From NCBI GenBank assembly GCA_950022695.1, contig CATLLN010000001.1:264539-328538 (forward strand): a DNA stretch of 64,000 nucleotides, in the 5' to 3' direction. A program made the position numbers and the translations under genes. Within the stretch, counting starts at the first letter, position 1. Each line of letters begins with the position of its first letter. Source of the DNA: an uncultured bacterium (GTDB lineage: Bacteria; Cyanobacteriota; Vampirovibrionia; Gastranaerophilales; Gastranaerophilaceae). Shown one piece after another: positions 24,829-34,977 of the stretch. A model generated the notes under the pieces. That model was not told where the DNA came from and did not search any database. It worked only from the letters and a program-made list of their open reading frames with translations.

Positions 24829-25887
24829 TTAACCTTCATTATTGATATCTTTGATGCTCAATGCAATTCTGTGTTCTTGAGGTGTGAATTTTTTGATTAA
24901 AACTTCAACACTGTCGCCAACTTTGAATTTGTTGAACGGATTAACGTTTTCTTCTGCCATTTCTGAAACAGGTAGTAATGCTTCAACACCAGGGAAGATG
25001 TTGATAAATGCACCAAATCCTGTAACTTTATTTACAGTACCTGTGATTACTTGACCTTCTGAGAATTGGCCTTCGATTTGTTGCCATGGATCTTCGCCCA
25101 TTCTTTTTAGTGATAATGAAATTCTTTTTAGTTCGTTATCAATTTTGATAATTTTAACTTCTAAAGTTTCGCCTAAAGAAATAACATCTGACGGATGTTT
25201 AATTCTTTGCCAAGAAATTTCTGAAATAGGAAGTAAACCGTCAATACCGTTGATGTCAACGAATGCACCGAAATCAGCAATTCTTACAACTTCACCTTTA
25301 ACGATTTGATCTTCTTCTAATGAAGCTAGGATGTTATCAACAACTTGATCTCTTTGTTCAGCAACAGCTTGTCTTTGAGATAAGATAAGTTTATTTTTCT
25401 TAGGATCAGCTTCAAGAACTTTAACTTCGATTTTTTGATCTAGAAGACCATCAAACGGAGTTCCTGTTCTAAGTTGAGATGAAGGAATGAAACCTTTAAG
25501 GTCTGCAACATCAACTAATACACCGCCTTTAACAACTGAAACAACTTTAGCAAGGATTGTATCGCCTTGAACTTTTGCATCGTTAAGTTGAGCCCAAGCT
25601 TGAGCAAATGCAAGTCTTTTTAGTGATAATAACATACCATCTTCATCGTGTTCTTCTTTAAGAACGTAGAATTCTCTAACGTCGCCGATTTCTAACGGAG
25701 TTTCTTCTTCTAATGAAGAAATTTCTTTGTTAGGTAAGAAAGCTTCTGTTTTTGCACCGCGAACGCTGATTAAATAACCGTCTTGGTCTTTTCTCAATAC
25801 AGAACCTTCAACGATATCTGCAACTGAGTGTCCGTTTGAAAAACTTTCTTCTAATAGTTTTTCGAATTCGTCTAATACTTGTGTCAT
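24829..25887 (-). CDS. rpsA: Ribosomal protein S1 homologue, four S1 domains
   Basis: 352 residues with four OB-fold S1 domains, each with the G-x-V-x2-I/V...GAFV/VDI...G-x3-S pattern (GSVLRKDQDGYLIS, VVSVVKGGVLVDVADLKGFIPSSQL, VVRIADFGAFVDINGIDGLLPISEI, VNKVTGFGAFINIFPGVEALLPVSEM). It binds mRNA and helps initiation on weak ribosome-binding sites. Cyanobacterial and Firmicutes S1 proteins are also shorter than the six-domain E. coli form. The start codon lies two bases after ispH and uses its GGAGAA end as ribosome-binding site. Confidence 0.92.
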   Translation of the reverse strand: MTQVLDEFEKLLEESFSNGHSVADIVEGSVLRKDQDGYLISVRGAKTEAFLPNKEISSLEEETPLEIGDVREFYVLKEEHDEDGMLLSLKRLAFAQAWAQLNDAKVQGDTILAKVVSVVKGGVLVDVADLKGFIPSSQLRTGTPFDGLLDQKIEVKVLEADPKKNKLILSQRQAVAEQRDQVVDNILASLEEDQIVKGEVVRIADFGAFVDINGIDGLLPISEISWQRIKHPSDVISLGETLEVKIIKIDNELKRISLSLKRMGEDPWQQIEGQFSEGQVITGTVNKVTGFGAFINIFPGVEALLPVSEMAEENVNPFNKFKVGDSVEVLIKKFTPQEHRIALSIKDINNEG

Positions 25888-25889
25888 TT

Positions 25890-26762
25890 TTATTCTCCTT
25901 TTCTTTGTATGTTTTCAATGACTTTATCTATTACGTTTTGCGGGGTTGATGCTCCTGCCGTAATAGAAATTTTTTGTGATTTTTCAATCAACTCTTTATA
26001 AATTTTTAATTCTTCGTTTGTTTCTATATGTATAGTTGAAGTTATAGTTTTTAAAATTTCAGCTAAATGAGTTGTATTTGCGCTTTTTTTAGAGCCGACA
26101 ACAATCATTAAGTCGCTTTGTTTTGCCAGTTCAATTGCTTCTGATTGGCGCATTGATGTGCTTTGGCATATTGTATTGGCAATTTTTAATTCTTTAGAAA
26201 GCGGTGTTAAATAAGTTATTATCTCGTTTAATGTAGAAAGCATTTGTGTAGTTTGAACAACTACACCGATTTTTTTATGCGATTTAAATTCCGCATCAAA
26301 AGGCTGAAGTTGTTTTATATTGTCGGTAACGATAACCTTATCACTGAATTGTTGGGCATTTGCTTTGATAGCAATTACTTCAGGGTGTTCTGCTTTTCCT
26401 ACAATTACTACATAATAACCTTCTTTTGCCAGTTCAATGGCTTGCTGTTGGACTTTTTTTACATCAGGGCAGGTAAGATCATAAACTTCAAACCCAGCGT
26501 CTTCAATTTTTTTAAAGACCTCAGGGCTTTCGCCGTGACTTCTGACAACACAAATACCGTTACCTTTTTCAGGTAATTCTTTTAAGGAGTGAATTCCCAG
26601 TGCACTTAACTCTTCAATAACTTGAGAATTGTGTATAAGTTCTCCTAATACACAAATATTGCGTTCAGGGTTTTCTGCTTTTAGTTTTTTTACAGTTTCA
26701 ACGGCTCTTTTTACACCGTAACAAAAACCTGCAAATTTTGCTAATTTAATTTCTTTCGGCAA
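25890..26762 (-). CDS. ispH: 4-hydroxy-3-methylbut-2-enyl diphosphate reductase IspH
   Basis: Last step of the MEP isoprenoid pathway, an iron-sulfur enzyme making IPP and DMAPP. 290 residues. The three cluster cysteines are seen in AGFCYGVKRA, YDLTCPDV and NTICQSTSMRQ. Substrate motifs: LGELIHNSQV, VRSHGES, KAEHPEV and VGSKKSANTTHL. Start is a TTG giving MPKEIKLAKFAGFCYG; no ATG exists upstream of the conserved N-terminus. The gene is followed after two bases by rpsA. In many Clostridia the two are one fused polypeptide. Confidence 0.95.
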   Translation of the reverse strand: MPKEIKLAKFAGFCYGVKRAVETVKKLKAENPERNICVLGELIHNSQVIEELSALGIHSLKELPEKGNGICVVRSHGESPEVFKKIEDAGFEVYDLTCPDVKKVQQQAIELAKEGYYVVIVGKAEHPEVIAIKANAQQFSDKVIVTDNIKQLQPFDAEFKSHKKIGVVVQTTQMLSTLNEIITYLTPLSKELKIANTICQSTSMRQSEAIELAKQSDLMIVVGSKKSANTTHLAEILKTITSTIHIETNEELKIYKELIEKSQKISITAGASTPQNVIDKVIENIQRKGE

Positions 26763-26833
26763 TTTATAATTGTCTTCTTTCTAATGAACTCGCAAAGGGT
26801 AAATCCCTCTGCTGTAAAAAGATTACAACATAA

Positions 26834-26870
26834 AAAGAACCGGTTGTCAAATTTTGTTTACCGGTTCTTT
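26834..26870. terminator. Bidirectional terminator
   Basis: AAAGAACCGG/CCGGTTCTTT stem with T-runs on both sides, after the 26,869 gene. Confidence 0.8.
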
Positions 26871-29800
26871 ATGCGTTAAATTTCATACCTTTTGGAAATT
26901 TTTTGTTGATTTTTGTACCCATTCCAACTTTATTTGAGCCAAATGGCATTCCAAAATCGTCTTCATCTTCATCCATAGAAGCCATAGTAAATGCTGTTTT
27001 TGGCGGTTCTTGTTGTTTATTATATTTAAGTTTCCATTCTTCTGAACCAGGAGTAAGGATTTCATCGTTCATTCCAATAGGAGCACCTTCTTTTTGTTTA
27101 GGTTTTTCAATAACTCTAAAGGTGTCGTCTGAAACATTATTGCTTATACCTGCAAAAGTAGTGCCTTGGTTTGTAATTACAGTCCCGTCAGATAATGTTT
27201 TAACGGTTTCACCTGCTTTGAATCTGGTATCTGGAATATCTTCGGCTTGCTGTTTGGTTGGTTGAACTTCTTGTGTTGCATTATTAAGCTGCATTGGATT
27301 TTGAGCATAAGCATCTGTTTGTTCCGGTGCATTTTCGGATTTTTTCGTTTGTGCTGAAGTTATTCCTCTATTTGTATTTCTTTCGTCAAGGATTTTTGTC
27401 CAATCATCAAGTGAGAAATATTTTCTATAACTTGCAAATTTTGAGTTGCTCATTATAGAACCGTTTTTTAGCAAAAATTTCTTTAATATTTTGGTATCTA
27501 TGTCATTCAGATTCGCAATAATTCCGTCAGAAATCATTTGGTAGATAGTATCTTCAGGAAGCATACGGAGTAATTCTGATTTTACCATTTGATTTGTACA
27601 TTTTAAGTATAATGTTTTAAGTATTGTAATATCATTTTTTCTATCATTTGCAAAAGAGCTTACGGATTCTGATGAACCGTATTTTGCAAGTGCTTCCAAG
27701 AATTTTTCTTTCGCATTTCCGCCAAACTTGGATGTAATGATATCATAAATTGCATTTATATTATTTTTGGCTATAATTTGTTTGAATTTTTCACGAACTT
27801 CAGCAGGTATATTGCTATCTTTTGCTGCGATAACATTTTCTATAATTTGAGATTCGCTTGCTGAAAGATATTCGTTTAGGATTCTATCAATATTCGATTC
27901 TTTTACGTGTTCTTGATATGCAAGAATTTTTTCACCAACAGCATCTCTTTTTGCTTCAAGGGCTGCAGTTTCAGCTCGGTTTTGCACTGAGGAAGTTTTT
28001 GGAACAGATGAAGCTTTTATACCGTAATCGGTATTGATTTCTGGAGTATAAGCTTTTGAAACAGGAGTGGTTGAAACTGTTTTTAAACCTGCAGTTTTTT
28101 CCGGTAAATTCGGTATTTGTGTACTTCTTGGATTTGGTGAAGATTGATTTACAGGAGTTTTACCCGGTAATGTTTGGTTAGTTCCGGATTTGTTCGGATT
28201 TTGTTGTGCTGATTTTGTAGAATCTTGACTGCTACTTGCTGTTTTTGTTGAACTTTCAGAAGGCGGAGTTGTTCTTGATAAAGTTTCTTGAGAAACCTTA
28301 CCTGTTTTTATAGCATTTTTAATTACATTTTGTGTTTCGGGAGGAAAATTATTTGCCGCAATTTGAATGTTTGACTCATATTGAGTTTTATAGTTAGGCT
28401 CTGTTACGTATTTAGAACCTGCTGCCAAACCTTCAAGATAAGAAGCACTGGTTTCTTTTGACAGTTCTTCACTATATTTAACTCTAATTTCGTCATTTTT
28501 TGCGGTTTCAATAATTGTTTCTGCAGCTATAGCTTTACCGGCATCGGAAACATCATCACTTTTTGCAATATTTTTTTGGATTTGGATAACTGTTTCAGGT
28601 TCAAAAACGTTGTTCAAGCAAAGTGAAGTATCTTTGGAATATTCTTTATCTGCACGATTGTAAGCTTTTAATGTGATTTCTTGTGTAGTTGATAGTTCTA
28701 CAGATTTGAAGATTAATTCTCTTCTTTGTATTACGCCTTCTCTGTCGCCGCAATAATTATTTTGACAGTGTAATTCTTCTTCAATTTCTGCACCATCTTC
28801 ATTTACCATAGCAACAGCAAGGTTGTGGTTTCGTGAAGAACTTAGTGTTTTAGTAATAAATTTTTCATCAAAACCAAGTTTTTCTAATTGAGCTTTTAAA
28901 ATTAAGATTTCTTTAGATGAAATATTTTGAGCTAATTGTGTTATTTCTTCAATACTGGTTTCTTTAGTAACGTATTTGGTTATAAATTCTTCAATATTAT
29001 CGCAGTTATTTTGTCGAGCTATTTTATGGTAATTCTTCTTTTCATATACAATGCACTTAGAATCTAAGTTTTCAAGGTGTCTTAAAGTTTTAAGCATAGC
29101 ATTTTTTTGACTTCCAGAAATTGAATCATTTTTTCTAACTGCTTGTTTTAGCTCCTTAATACTAGCATTCGGATTTTCTGCAATAATATCGTTGAATGCT
29201 TCTACAGTTTCATGGTCCATTTCTTTAGCCATAGTACTGTATGTTATATTATCCAGTTCTTTTTTTGTTAGTTTACCTTGTTCTGCTAATTCTAAACATT
29301 GTGCTGCAATTTCTACTAATTTTTCTTTTTCTTTTTTTAGATCGTTTGTACTAAGTTCTTTTGACAGGTCACCAAGTACCAAATCTAAAAAGTCATTTGA
29401 TTTTGTTTTAATATATTCTTTTTTTCCTTCAGGTGACAGTTTTGCATATTCAGGGTCTTTTTTAGTTAGAATTGCATCAGTGTAAATATATAATTTTTCG
29501 TTTTTAGAAAGTTTTTTCCATTCTTCGCTGTTGCGTCTTTCTTCCGGGATTAACTCTTTTATATTGTTGGCTTTATCAATAACGTTGTTTAATGAAGTGT
29601 CATGAATTGTCTCTTTTATAAATTTTTCTTGTCTTCTGAGATTAAATGTCAAAAATTTATCAAGTGATAATTCTTTTTTATTTAATGTTTCCAATATGTT
29701 GATATATTTTGAAAGCATCGTAAATTGTTTAGAGCCTGATGCATTATCTAAGCCAATTCCTTTATTTATCTTTTTAAAATATTTATCTAATTTTAATATT

Positions 29801-30582
29801 TCTTTTTGTCTATAAGCTGCTTTTTCTTCATCGCTTAATTTAGCATATCCCTCATCATTTCTTTCAAGGTGTAATGCCATATATGTATCTATTTTTTCAT
29901 CAAAGCTTTTGTTTTTCCACTCAGGAGATGTTAATTCTTCATCCGTTACAAGCGGTTGCTCCGGAGCTTTTTTGGAGGTTTTTCCCGCACCTGAATTTAT
30001 GTAAGTTTTATAATCTTTTTCTGCTTCTGTTTTTGTTTTACCGGAACGAATTAATGCATCTACATATACAGCTTCATTAAGTCGTTCATTGGCAATTTCT
30101 TTTGAATGTTCAATAATTTTACCAACATCGTTGTTTATTTGTTTTTCTACGTGGGCTTTTATTGATAGCATTTCTGCTTGTCTTATAATGTCAGCTATTT
30201 CTTTTTTATCTTTTATCGCAAAATGTTTTTTTAATAATTTTATTTTTTCTTTTTCCGGTAGTGATTTGTCTAAAGAATTAACAAAATCAATAAGTTCTTT
30301 TTCTGTAAAATCTTTCTCTTTTTTATGCTTTTTCTTTGTATTAACGTTATTATTGGTTGCGGATTCTGTAGTGTTTGTTTGATTTTTTGCATCAGTAAAC
30401 ACAGAACCTGAACCGGATGTTTTAGTTTGAGATTGTGAAGCTTGAGCTGTTTCTTGTTCATTTATAAAAACTGAACCGGTACTTGAACTTGATGTACTTA
30501 CGCCACCTGTTTGGGGTGTCGCTTGTTGAGTTACTGTACCGGTTTGTGTATCCAGTTTATTTATATTATTTTCTAATGTCAT
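26869..30582 (-). CDS. Giant lineage-type helical protein
   Basis: 1237 residues with no signal peptide or membrane span. The N-terminal ~90 residues are Thr/Ser/Gln-rich, with two related blocks (TGSVFINEQETAQ and GSGSVFTDAKNQ) and a basic KKKHKKEK patch. Then come some 650 residues of charged helices with many Lys-Glu pairs, a Ser/Thr/Pro/Gln linker (~760-850), a second helical region (~880-1060) reminiscent of HEAT-like repeats, another disordered linker and a tail ending in Gly/Lys/Phe. It is probably a scaffold or adaptor. Family not recognised; the downstream genes on this strand look unrelated. The ATG has only a weak GAGAAAA site. Confidence 0.7.
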   Translation of the reverse strand: MTLENNINKLDTQTGTVTQQATPQTGGVSTSSSSTGSVFINEQETAQASQSQTKTSGSGSVFTDAKNQTNTTESATNNNVNTKKKHKKEKDFTEKELIDFVNSLDKSLPEKEKIKLLKKHFAIKDKKEIADIIRQAEMLSIKAHVEKQINNDVGKIIEHSKEIANERLNEAVYVDALIRSGKTKTEAEKDYKTYINSGAGKTSKKAPEQPLVTDEELTSPEWKNKSFDEKIDTYMALHLERNDEGYAKLSDEEKAAYRQKEILKLDKYFKKINKGIGLDNASGSKQFTMLSKYINILETLNKKELSLDKFLTFNLRRQEKFIKETIHDTSLNNVIDKANNIKELIPEERRNSEEWKKLSKNEKLYIYTDAILTKKDPEYAKLSPEGKKEYIKTKSNDFLDLVLGDLSKELSTNDLKKEKEKLVEIAAQCLELAEQGKLTKKELDNITYSTMAKEMDHETVEAFNDIIAENPNASIKELKQAVRKNDSISGSQKNAMLKTLRHLENLDSKCIVYEKKNYHKIARQNNCDNIEEFITKYVTKETSIEEITQLAQNISSKEILILKAQLEKLGFDEKFITKTLSSSRNHNLAVAMVNEDGAEIEEELHCQNNYCGDREGVIQRRELIFKSVELSTTQEITLKAYNRADKEYSKDTSLCLNNVFEPETVIQIQKNIAKSDDVSDAGKAIAAETIIETAKNDEIRVKYSEELSKETSASYLEGLAAGSKYVTEPNYKTQYESNIQIAANNFPPETQNVIKNAIKTGKVSQETLSRTTPPSESSTKTASSSQDSTKSAQQNPNKSGTNQTLPGKTPVNQSSPNPRSTQIPNLPEKTAGLKTVSTTPVSKAYTPEINTDYGIKASSVPKTSSVQNRAETAALEAKRDAVGEKILAYQEHVKESNIDRILNEYLSASESQIIENVIAAKDSNIPAEVREKFKQIIAKNNINAIYDIITSKFGGNAKEKFLEALAKYGSSESVSSFANDRKNDITILKTLYLKCTNQMVKSELLRMLPEDTIYQMISDGIIANLNDIDTKILKKFLLKNGSIMSNSKFASYRKYFSLDDWTKILDERNTNRGITSAQTKKSENAPEQTDAYAQNPMQLNNATQEVQPTKQQAEDIPDTRFKAGETVKTLSDGTVITNQGTTFAGISNNVSDDTFRVIEKPKQKEGAPIGMNDEILTPGSEEWKLKYNKQQEPPKTAFTMASMDEDEDDFGMPFGSNKVGMGTKINKKFPKGMKFNA

Positions 30583-30668
30583 GTTATTTTCTCAAAACTA
30601 TATATGCTAATTCATGAAAAAATTTTTTTTAAGCTCAATTTCACACATTCTAAAAATGTTTACAATTT

Positions 30669-31394
30669 TTAATGTTGTAAAGCTGCACTTTTAGTTTTTT
30701 CGAATTTTATATCTGTAAAGTTTACATAATCACTATCATTCGCAAGTATACTCATAATAAGATTTGCTGCGATAGTAGGTAATTTAATTTCAAAAGTTTC
30801 AGTGCTCCAGTTAGTACCATTTCTTTTAGTGCGTTGTACAAGAGCACCACAAAATTCATTTTCTTCTCCGATATCATGATAAATAAATTTTGTTATTTCA
30901 GGGGCTTCCTGGAAATTACCTTTATTATCACGGTTAACTTGTTTGTGAGGAAGCATAATTATTCTGTCACAGCAATCAGCTTCGCCTTCACCCAAAGGTT
31001 CGTCTCTTAATAATATCATTGTATAAGGTTCTTTACCCGGGATTTCTAAAGCTTTAGCTACACGACCTGCTTTGTATAAATTATTAAAATAGATATAATA
31101 ATCATCAGTTTTTACAGATTTTGTCGGTGTATAATCATCTGTTTGTGCTGCGTAAGCTAATAATTCTGTCTGATCAATATTTTTATCAAAATTTTGATTT
31201 GCCGGAGCTTTTGCATTAAGTGAGGATGTTGCAAGTGCCATTAGAACTGCTACCGGTACTGTAACCATTTTTCCTGCGGTATTAGGTTGATTATTTTTCC
31301 CTTCATCTGCGTTTAATACAGAAGTTTTTTTTCTACCTTGAAAACTTACTGTATGATTTTTTGTATTAACGCTGCTAATTGGTAATACTGCCAT
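30669..31394 (-). CDS. Hypothetical protein with N-terminal SFQG motif
   Basis: 241 residues. SFQG at residues 17-20 follows a short Ser/Asn/Thr-rich leader. A modestly hydrophobic Ala/Val segment (~45-62) could be a late signal or membrane anchor. The rest (FNNLYKAGRVAKALEIPGKEP, GEADCCDRIIMLPHKQ, FEIKLPTIAANLIMSIL) looks like a compact globular domain. AAGGAG precedes the ATG. No family recognised. It lies upstream of the giant protein gene on the same strand. Confidence 0.6.
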   Translation of the reverse strand: MAVLPISSVNTKNHTVSFQGRKKTSVLNADEGKNNQPNTAGKMVTVPVAVLMALATSSLNAKAPANQNFDKNIDQTELLAYAAQTDDYTPTKSVKTDDYYIYFNNLYKAGRVAKALEIPGKEPYTMILLRDEPLGEGEADCCDRIIMLPHKQVNRDNKGNFQEAPEITKFIYHDIGEENEFCGALVQRTKRNGTNWSTETFEIKLPTIAANLIMSILANDSDYVNFTDIKFEKTKSAALQH

Positions 31395-31587
31395 ACGAGA
31401 CTCCTTTTTTGTTATTTAATTTTTCTATTTTTAGGTTAACCCCTTAACCTATTCTTAACTCTAATTGACTGCATTATATCAGTTTTTTGGGTCTTTGTAA
31501 AGATATGTTGAATTTTCTACACTCTAAACTGGAGTTTTGTATTATAAAATCCGAAATTTAAAAATTTTGCTATTTTGTAAATAAATT

Positions 31588-32730
31588 TTAATACTCCCCT
31601 GACGATGGAGTTATACCAAGCTTTTTGTTATTATCAATATCAATAACTTGTTTTATTATAGTATGTGCCATCAAAAGTAAGTACGGATTGATTTCTGTGG
31701 TTTGAGATGAATTTATATTTGCGCTTTGTGCTTGTATACCTGACGGCTTTGTATTAGTTAAACTATAAGAAATAACAGAATTCATGGTATAAAATTTCTG
31801 TTCGTTGTTAATTCTTAGGTTAAGTTCATTTTGGGGAAATTCTTCGCAGCATTCGATTATAGTCTGAACAGAATTTGAAGTTTCAAGTATTAATGTCGCT
31901 TTTACAATGCCGAAGTTAATTGTAGAAATTGTAATTACTAATATACTATCACTTTCTTCTTTTGATTCATTTTTTTGCTGTATTTCAAGATCAAATCCAA
32001 CACCATCTTCTAACGGAAGCCACGGAAGATATAGCATTAAAAGTAATTTTAATGTTTTTTGAGGGTTGTTTTCAGATGCAATAGAAACGCTTGCATTAAT
32101 AAATTTTGCCATTTCTTTAATTTGTGACAAATCTGTTAAGCCTGATTTTGAGGCTTCAGTCATTGACATTATGAGTTTTGTAATTCCATCTTTGCCGTTT
32201 TTTTGAAGCAGCATTGAAATTTGGTTAAGATCAATCATCCCGCCTGAGAGGATTTCAAGTGTTCGTAATGAGGATTGGACTTGACTTGAAAGCTGGAGAT
32301 TAACCATTTCTTTAGCGGCAGATGTACTCAAACCTTGAAGCTGGGCTAGAATTTGTGCTTGAAGCTGTGAAAGATTATTTCTTTGAGCTGCCATTTGGTT
32401 GGCAAACATTTGGTTAAATTGAGTTTGAGTCATCCCGCGTTGAATCATATAAATAAATTCGTTTACATTTTTTGGTATTCCCATAACTTCTTTTGCATAA
32501 ATTGCTCTGTCCATATTTTGAAGATTATTTAATTGCATATTTTGAGCAATTTGAACATTTTGTGTAAAATTTTGAGATAAGTTAACATTTTGTGTTGTTT
32601 GCTGCGGTGTTGTTGAAGATTGCGGCTGAGATGGAGTAGAAGAATTAAACGTTCCTTTTGCTTGAAACGTTTGTCCTTTATAATTTTGAGTGAAATTGTT
32701 CAGAAATCTTTTTACATCAATGCCAGCCAT
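31588..32730 (-). CDS. Gln/Asn-rich protein with FliK-like C-terminal region
   Basis: 380 residues. Residues ~25-140 are strikingly Gln/Asn-rich (TPQQTTQNVNLSQNFTQNV and similar). A helical middle follows, then LYLPWLPLEDGVGFDLEI and STINFGIVKATLILET, which resemble the C-terminal domain of flagellar hook-length control proteins: hydrophobic LPL stretch, acidic beta strands and a G-x-V-x-A strand. The similarity is weak and no flagellar genes are nearby. No ribosome-binding site; TAAATT ends six bases before the ATG. Confidence 0.55.
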   Translation of the reverse strand: MAGIDVKRFLNNFTQNYKGQTFQAKGTFNSSTPSQPQSSTTPQQTTQNVNLSQNFTQNVQIAQNMQLNNLQNMDRAIYAKEVMGIPKNVNEFIYMIQRGMTQTQFNQMFANQMAAQRNNLSQLQAQILAQLQGLSTSAAKEMVNLQLSSQVQSSLRTLEILSGGMIDLNQISMLLQKNGKDGITKLIMSMTEASKSGLTDLSQIKEMAKFINASVSIASENNPQKTLKLLLMLYLPWLPLEDGVGFDLEIQQKNESKEESDSILVITISTINFGIVKATLILETSNSVQTIIECCEEFPQNELNLRINNEQKFYTMNSVISYSLTNTKPSGIQAQSANINSSQTTEINPYLLLMAHTIIKQVIDIDNNKKLGITPSSGEY

Positions 32731-32775
32731 ACAACTAATTTAACTGATTTTTTGTTAAAAGTCCAGGTTTTACAT

Positions 32776-33747
32776 TTATATTGGCATATAAGATTGCGGA
32801 TAACTGTAATCTTCGATGAATCCCAGATTTTTATATAGTCTTAATGCTTGAAGATTATTGGTTTCAGTGGTTGTATTGATTTCTGTAATAGGTGTTCCGT
32901 AAAGCTTAATTGCATTCATAATATAATCCATTGAATGTTTAAGCATAATTGTAGAAAGCCCTTTACCTTGATGAGCTTCTTTTATTCCAACAAGCGGAAT
33001 ATTTACAATCGAACCGCCTGTAAGGTTCATGAAAGCAAAGCCTACCGGTTTCCCTTTATATAGAAGTACGCTTGTTGAATTTGGCATAAATTCTGCATAA
33101 ACGTCTTTTACAACTTTTATTATAATATCGCGTGTACCTTCTTTTGTTGTAAATCTCGGGTCAAATAACGCATCAGAGCTTTCTTTGAATGATTCATTGA
33201 TAACATCTATTGCATCTTCAAAATACTCTTCCTTCCAAGATACAACTTCATAATCTTCCGGAAGTTTTACAACTCTGGCTCTGTCGAACATTTCTTTTGA
33301 AGCCTCAGAGTTGAATTTGAATCTTAAAACTTCAATTCCAATAAATTTAAAATTAAGTTTAGCGATAATATTTATTAATTCTTTTTGGCTTCCAAGCATT
33401 GGATAGCATACAATCTTTTCTTTGCGAAGAGTTTTGGTTATATCTAAAAACTTTGTTAAAAGTTCTTTAGCTCTAAGGCCGTAATCTGTCTTATCGGCAC
33501 TGTGAATTATATTTAACTCTATTGCTTCAGAAATTGCTGTAGTGTATACCAAAAATGCAACAGGTTCGTTTTCTTCATATAGCACGATACACTTGATTAA
33601 ATCTTTATCTATTGCGTCTAGAAAACCATCATAATCAAGAGGCTCAAGCTCAAAATTATATTCTGTGGCTGCTTTTTTGCGAAAATCTTCATATAAATCT
33701 TCAAAGTTTCCAAATTCTTCTGCTGTTAAAATTCTTGTGTTATACAT
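32776..33747 (-). CDS. Tandem GNAT-family N-acetyltransferase
   Basis: 323 residues in two halves. The C-terminal half (~165-320) carries the acetyl-CoA motif A: VGIKEAHQGKGLSTIMLKHSMD (the QxxGxG loop), then TETNNLQALRLYKNLGF, the usual GNAT strand-helix end. The N-terminal half resembles a degenerate GNAT fold without a clear loop, as in other two-domain acetyltransferases. Substrate unknown. It lies 14 nt after ribBA and is likely in the same operon. Confidence 0.85.
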   Translation of the reverse strand: MYNTRILTAEEFGNFEDLYEDFRKKAATEYNFELEPLDYDGFLDAIDKDLIKCIVLYEENEPVAFLVYTTAISEAIELNIIHSADKTDYGLRAKELLTKFLDITKTLRKEKIVCYPMLGSQKELINIIAKLNFKFIGIEVLRFKFNSEASKEMFDRARVVKLPEDYEVVSWKEEYFEDAIDVINESFKESSDALFDPRFTTKEGTRDIIIKVVKDVYAEFMPNSTSVLLYKGKPVGFAFMNLTGGSIVNIPLVGIKEAHQGKGLSTIMLKHSMDYIMNAIKLYGTPITEINTTTETNNLQALRLYKNLGFIEDYSYPQSYMPI

Positions 33748-33761
33748 CTTAATTCTTTTCC

Positions 33762-34976
33762 TTATAAGTAATGGTGCATTTTTTCTTTTTTAGTATCAAT
33801 ATATTTTTGATTATATTGTGTAATTTCAGATGATATTTTTATAATATCATTTACTTTCAGCCCGTATCCTTCCAGTCCTATGATTTTTTTAGGGTTGTTT
33901 GTAATAAGATTAAATGTATTATACCCTAAATCAACCAGAATCTGTGCACCTGTTCCGTAATCTCTTAAATCTGATTTAAAACCGAGTGAAATATTTGCTT
34001 CTATTGTATCTTGACCTTCTTCTTGAAGTTTGTAAGCTTTTATTTTATTACAAAGTCCTATACCTCTGCCTTCATGGTCTGTGAGATAGATAAGTGCTCC
34101 TTTGCCGTACTGGTTTATATAATCAAGTGCATTATTTAGCTGAGAATTGCAATCGCATTTTAAGCTGTGGAAAACATCTCCTGTCAGGCACATACTGTGA
34201 ACTCTTACTGCCGGAATTTTATCAGAGCCGTCATCTTTAACAAGTGCGACGTGTTCAGTTCCGTTAATTTGGTTTTTGTAAGCGTAAAGCTTAAATTCTC
34301 CGTGTGGTGTCGGGAGGATTGTTTCTGCTTCTCTAGTGACAAGTTTTTCTGATTTTAAGCGGTATGCAATCAATTCTGCGACTGATATAAATTTCATACC
34401 ATGCTCATCTGCAAATTTTCTTAAATAATCTCGTCTTGCCATATGACCGTCAGGTGCCATAACCTCACACATTACACCTGCAGGTCTGTGATTGCAAAGT
34501 CTTGCAAGATCAACAACCGCTTCGGTGTGTCCTGTACGTTCTAAAACCCCGCCGCGTCTTGCAACACAAGGAAATAAGTGACCCGGGCGTCTCAAATCTG
34601 ACGGTACTGCATCACGTGCTGTTGCAACTTCAACGGTTTTTGCTCTGTCATATGCTGAAATTCCTGTTGTTACCCCGTATTTTTCAGCTGCATCAATACT
34701 TACTGTAAATGCAGTTTTCATACCTTCTGAGTTCTGTTCAACCATTTGCGGCAATTCAAGCTGTCTTGCTATATCGTCTGAAATCGCAAGACAAATTAAT
34801 CCTTTAACTTCTGTTGCAAGAAAGTTTATAAGTTCAGGTGTAACTTTTTCTGCTGAAATAATGACATCGCCTTCATTTTCTCTGTCTTCATCATCTGCAA
34901 CTACTATAGGTTTACCTGCGGCAAAATCTATCAATGCTTCTTCTATACTGTCAAATTTAAAAGTTTTATTTTCCAT
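33762..34976 (-). CDS. ribBA: Bifunctional DHBP synthase / GTP cyclohydrolase II
   Basis: Supplies both riboflavin precursors. Residues ~1-205 form the 3,4-dihydroxy-2-butanone-4-phosphate synthase domain (DDEDRENEGD acidic metal site, GHTEAVVDLARL). Residues ~205-400 form GTP cyclohydrolase II with zinc ligands in MCLTGDVFHSLKCDC, then HEGRGIGL and TNNPKKI. Length matches other RibBA proteins. It begins one base after the ribE stop (TAA-A-ATG), so the two genes form an operon. Confidence 0.97.
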   Translation of the reverse strand: MENKTFKFDSIEEALIDFAAGKPIVVADDEDRENEGDVIISAEKVTPELINFLATEVKGLICLAISDDIARQLELPQMVEQNSEGMKTAFTVSIDAAEKYGVTTGISAYDRAKTVEVATARDAVPSDLRRPGHLFPCVARRGGVLERTGHTEAVVDLARLCNHRPAGVMCEVMAPDGHMARRDYLRKFADEHGMKFISVAELIAYRLKSEKLVTREAETILPTPHGEFKLYAYKNQINGTEHVALVKDDGSDKIPAVRVHSMCLTGDVFHSLKCDCNSQLNNALDYINQYGKGALIYLTDHEGRGIGLCNKIKAYKLQEEGQDTIEANISLGFKSDLRDYGTGAQILVDLGYNTFNLITNNPKKIIGLEGYGLKVNDIIKISSEITQYNQKYIDTKKEKMHHYL

Positions 34977-34977
34977 T

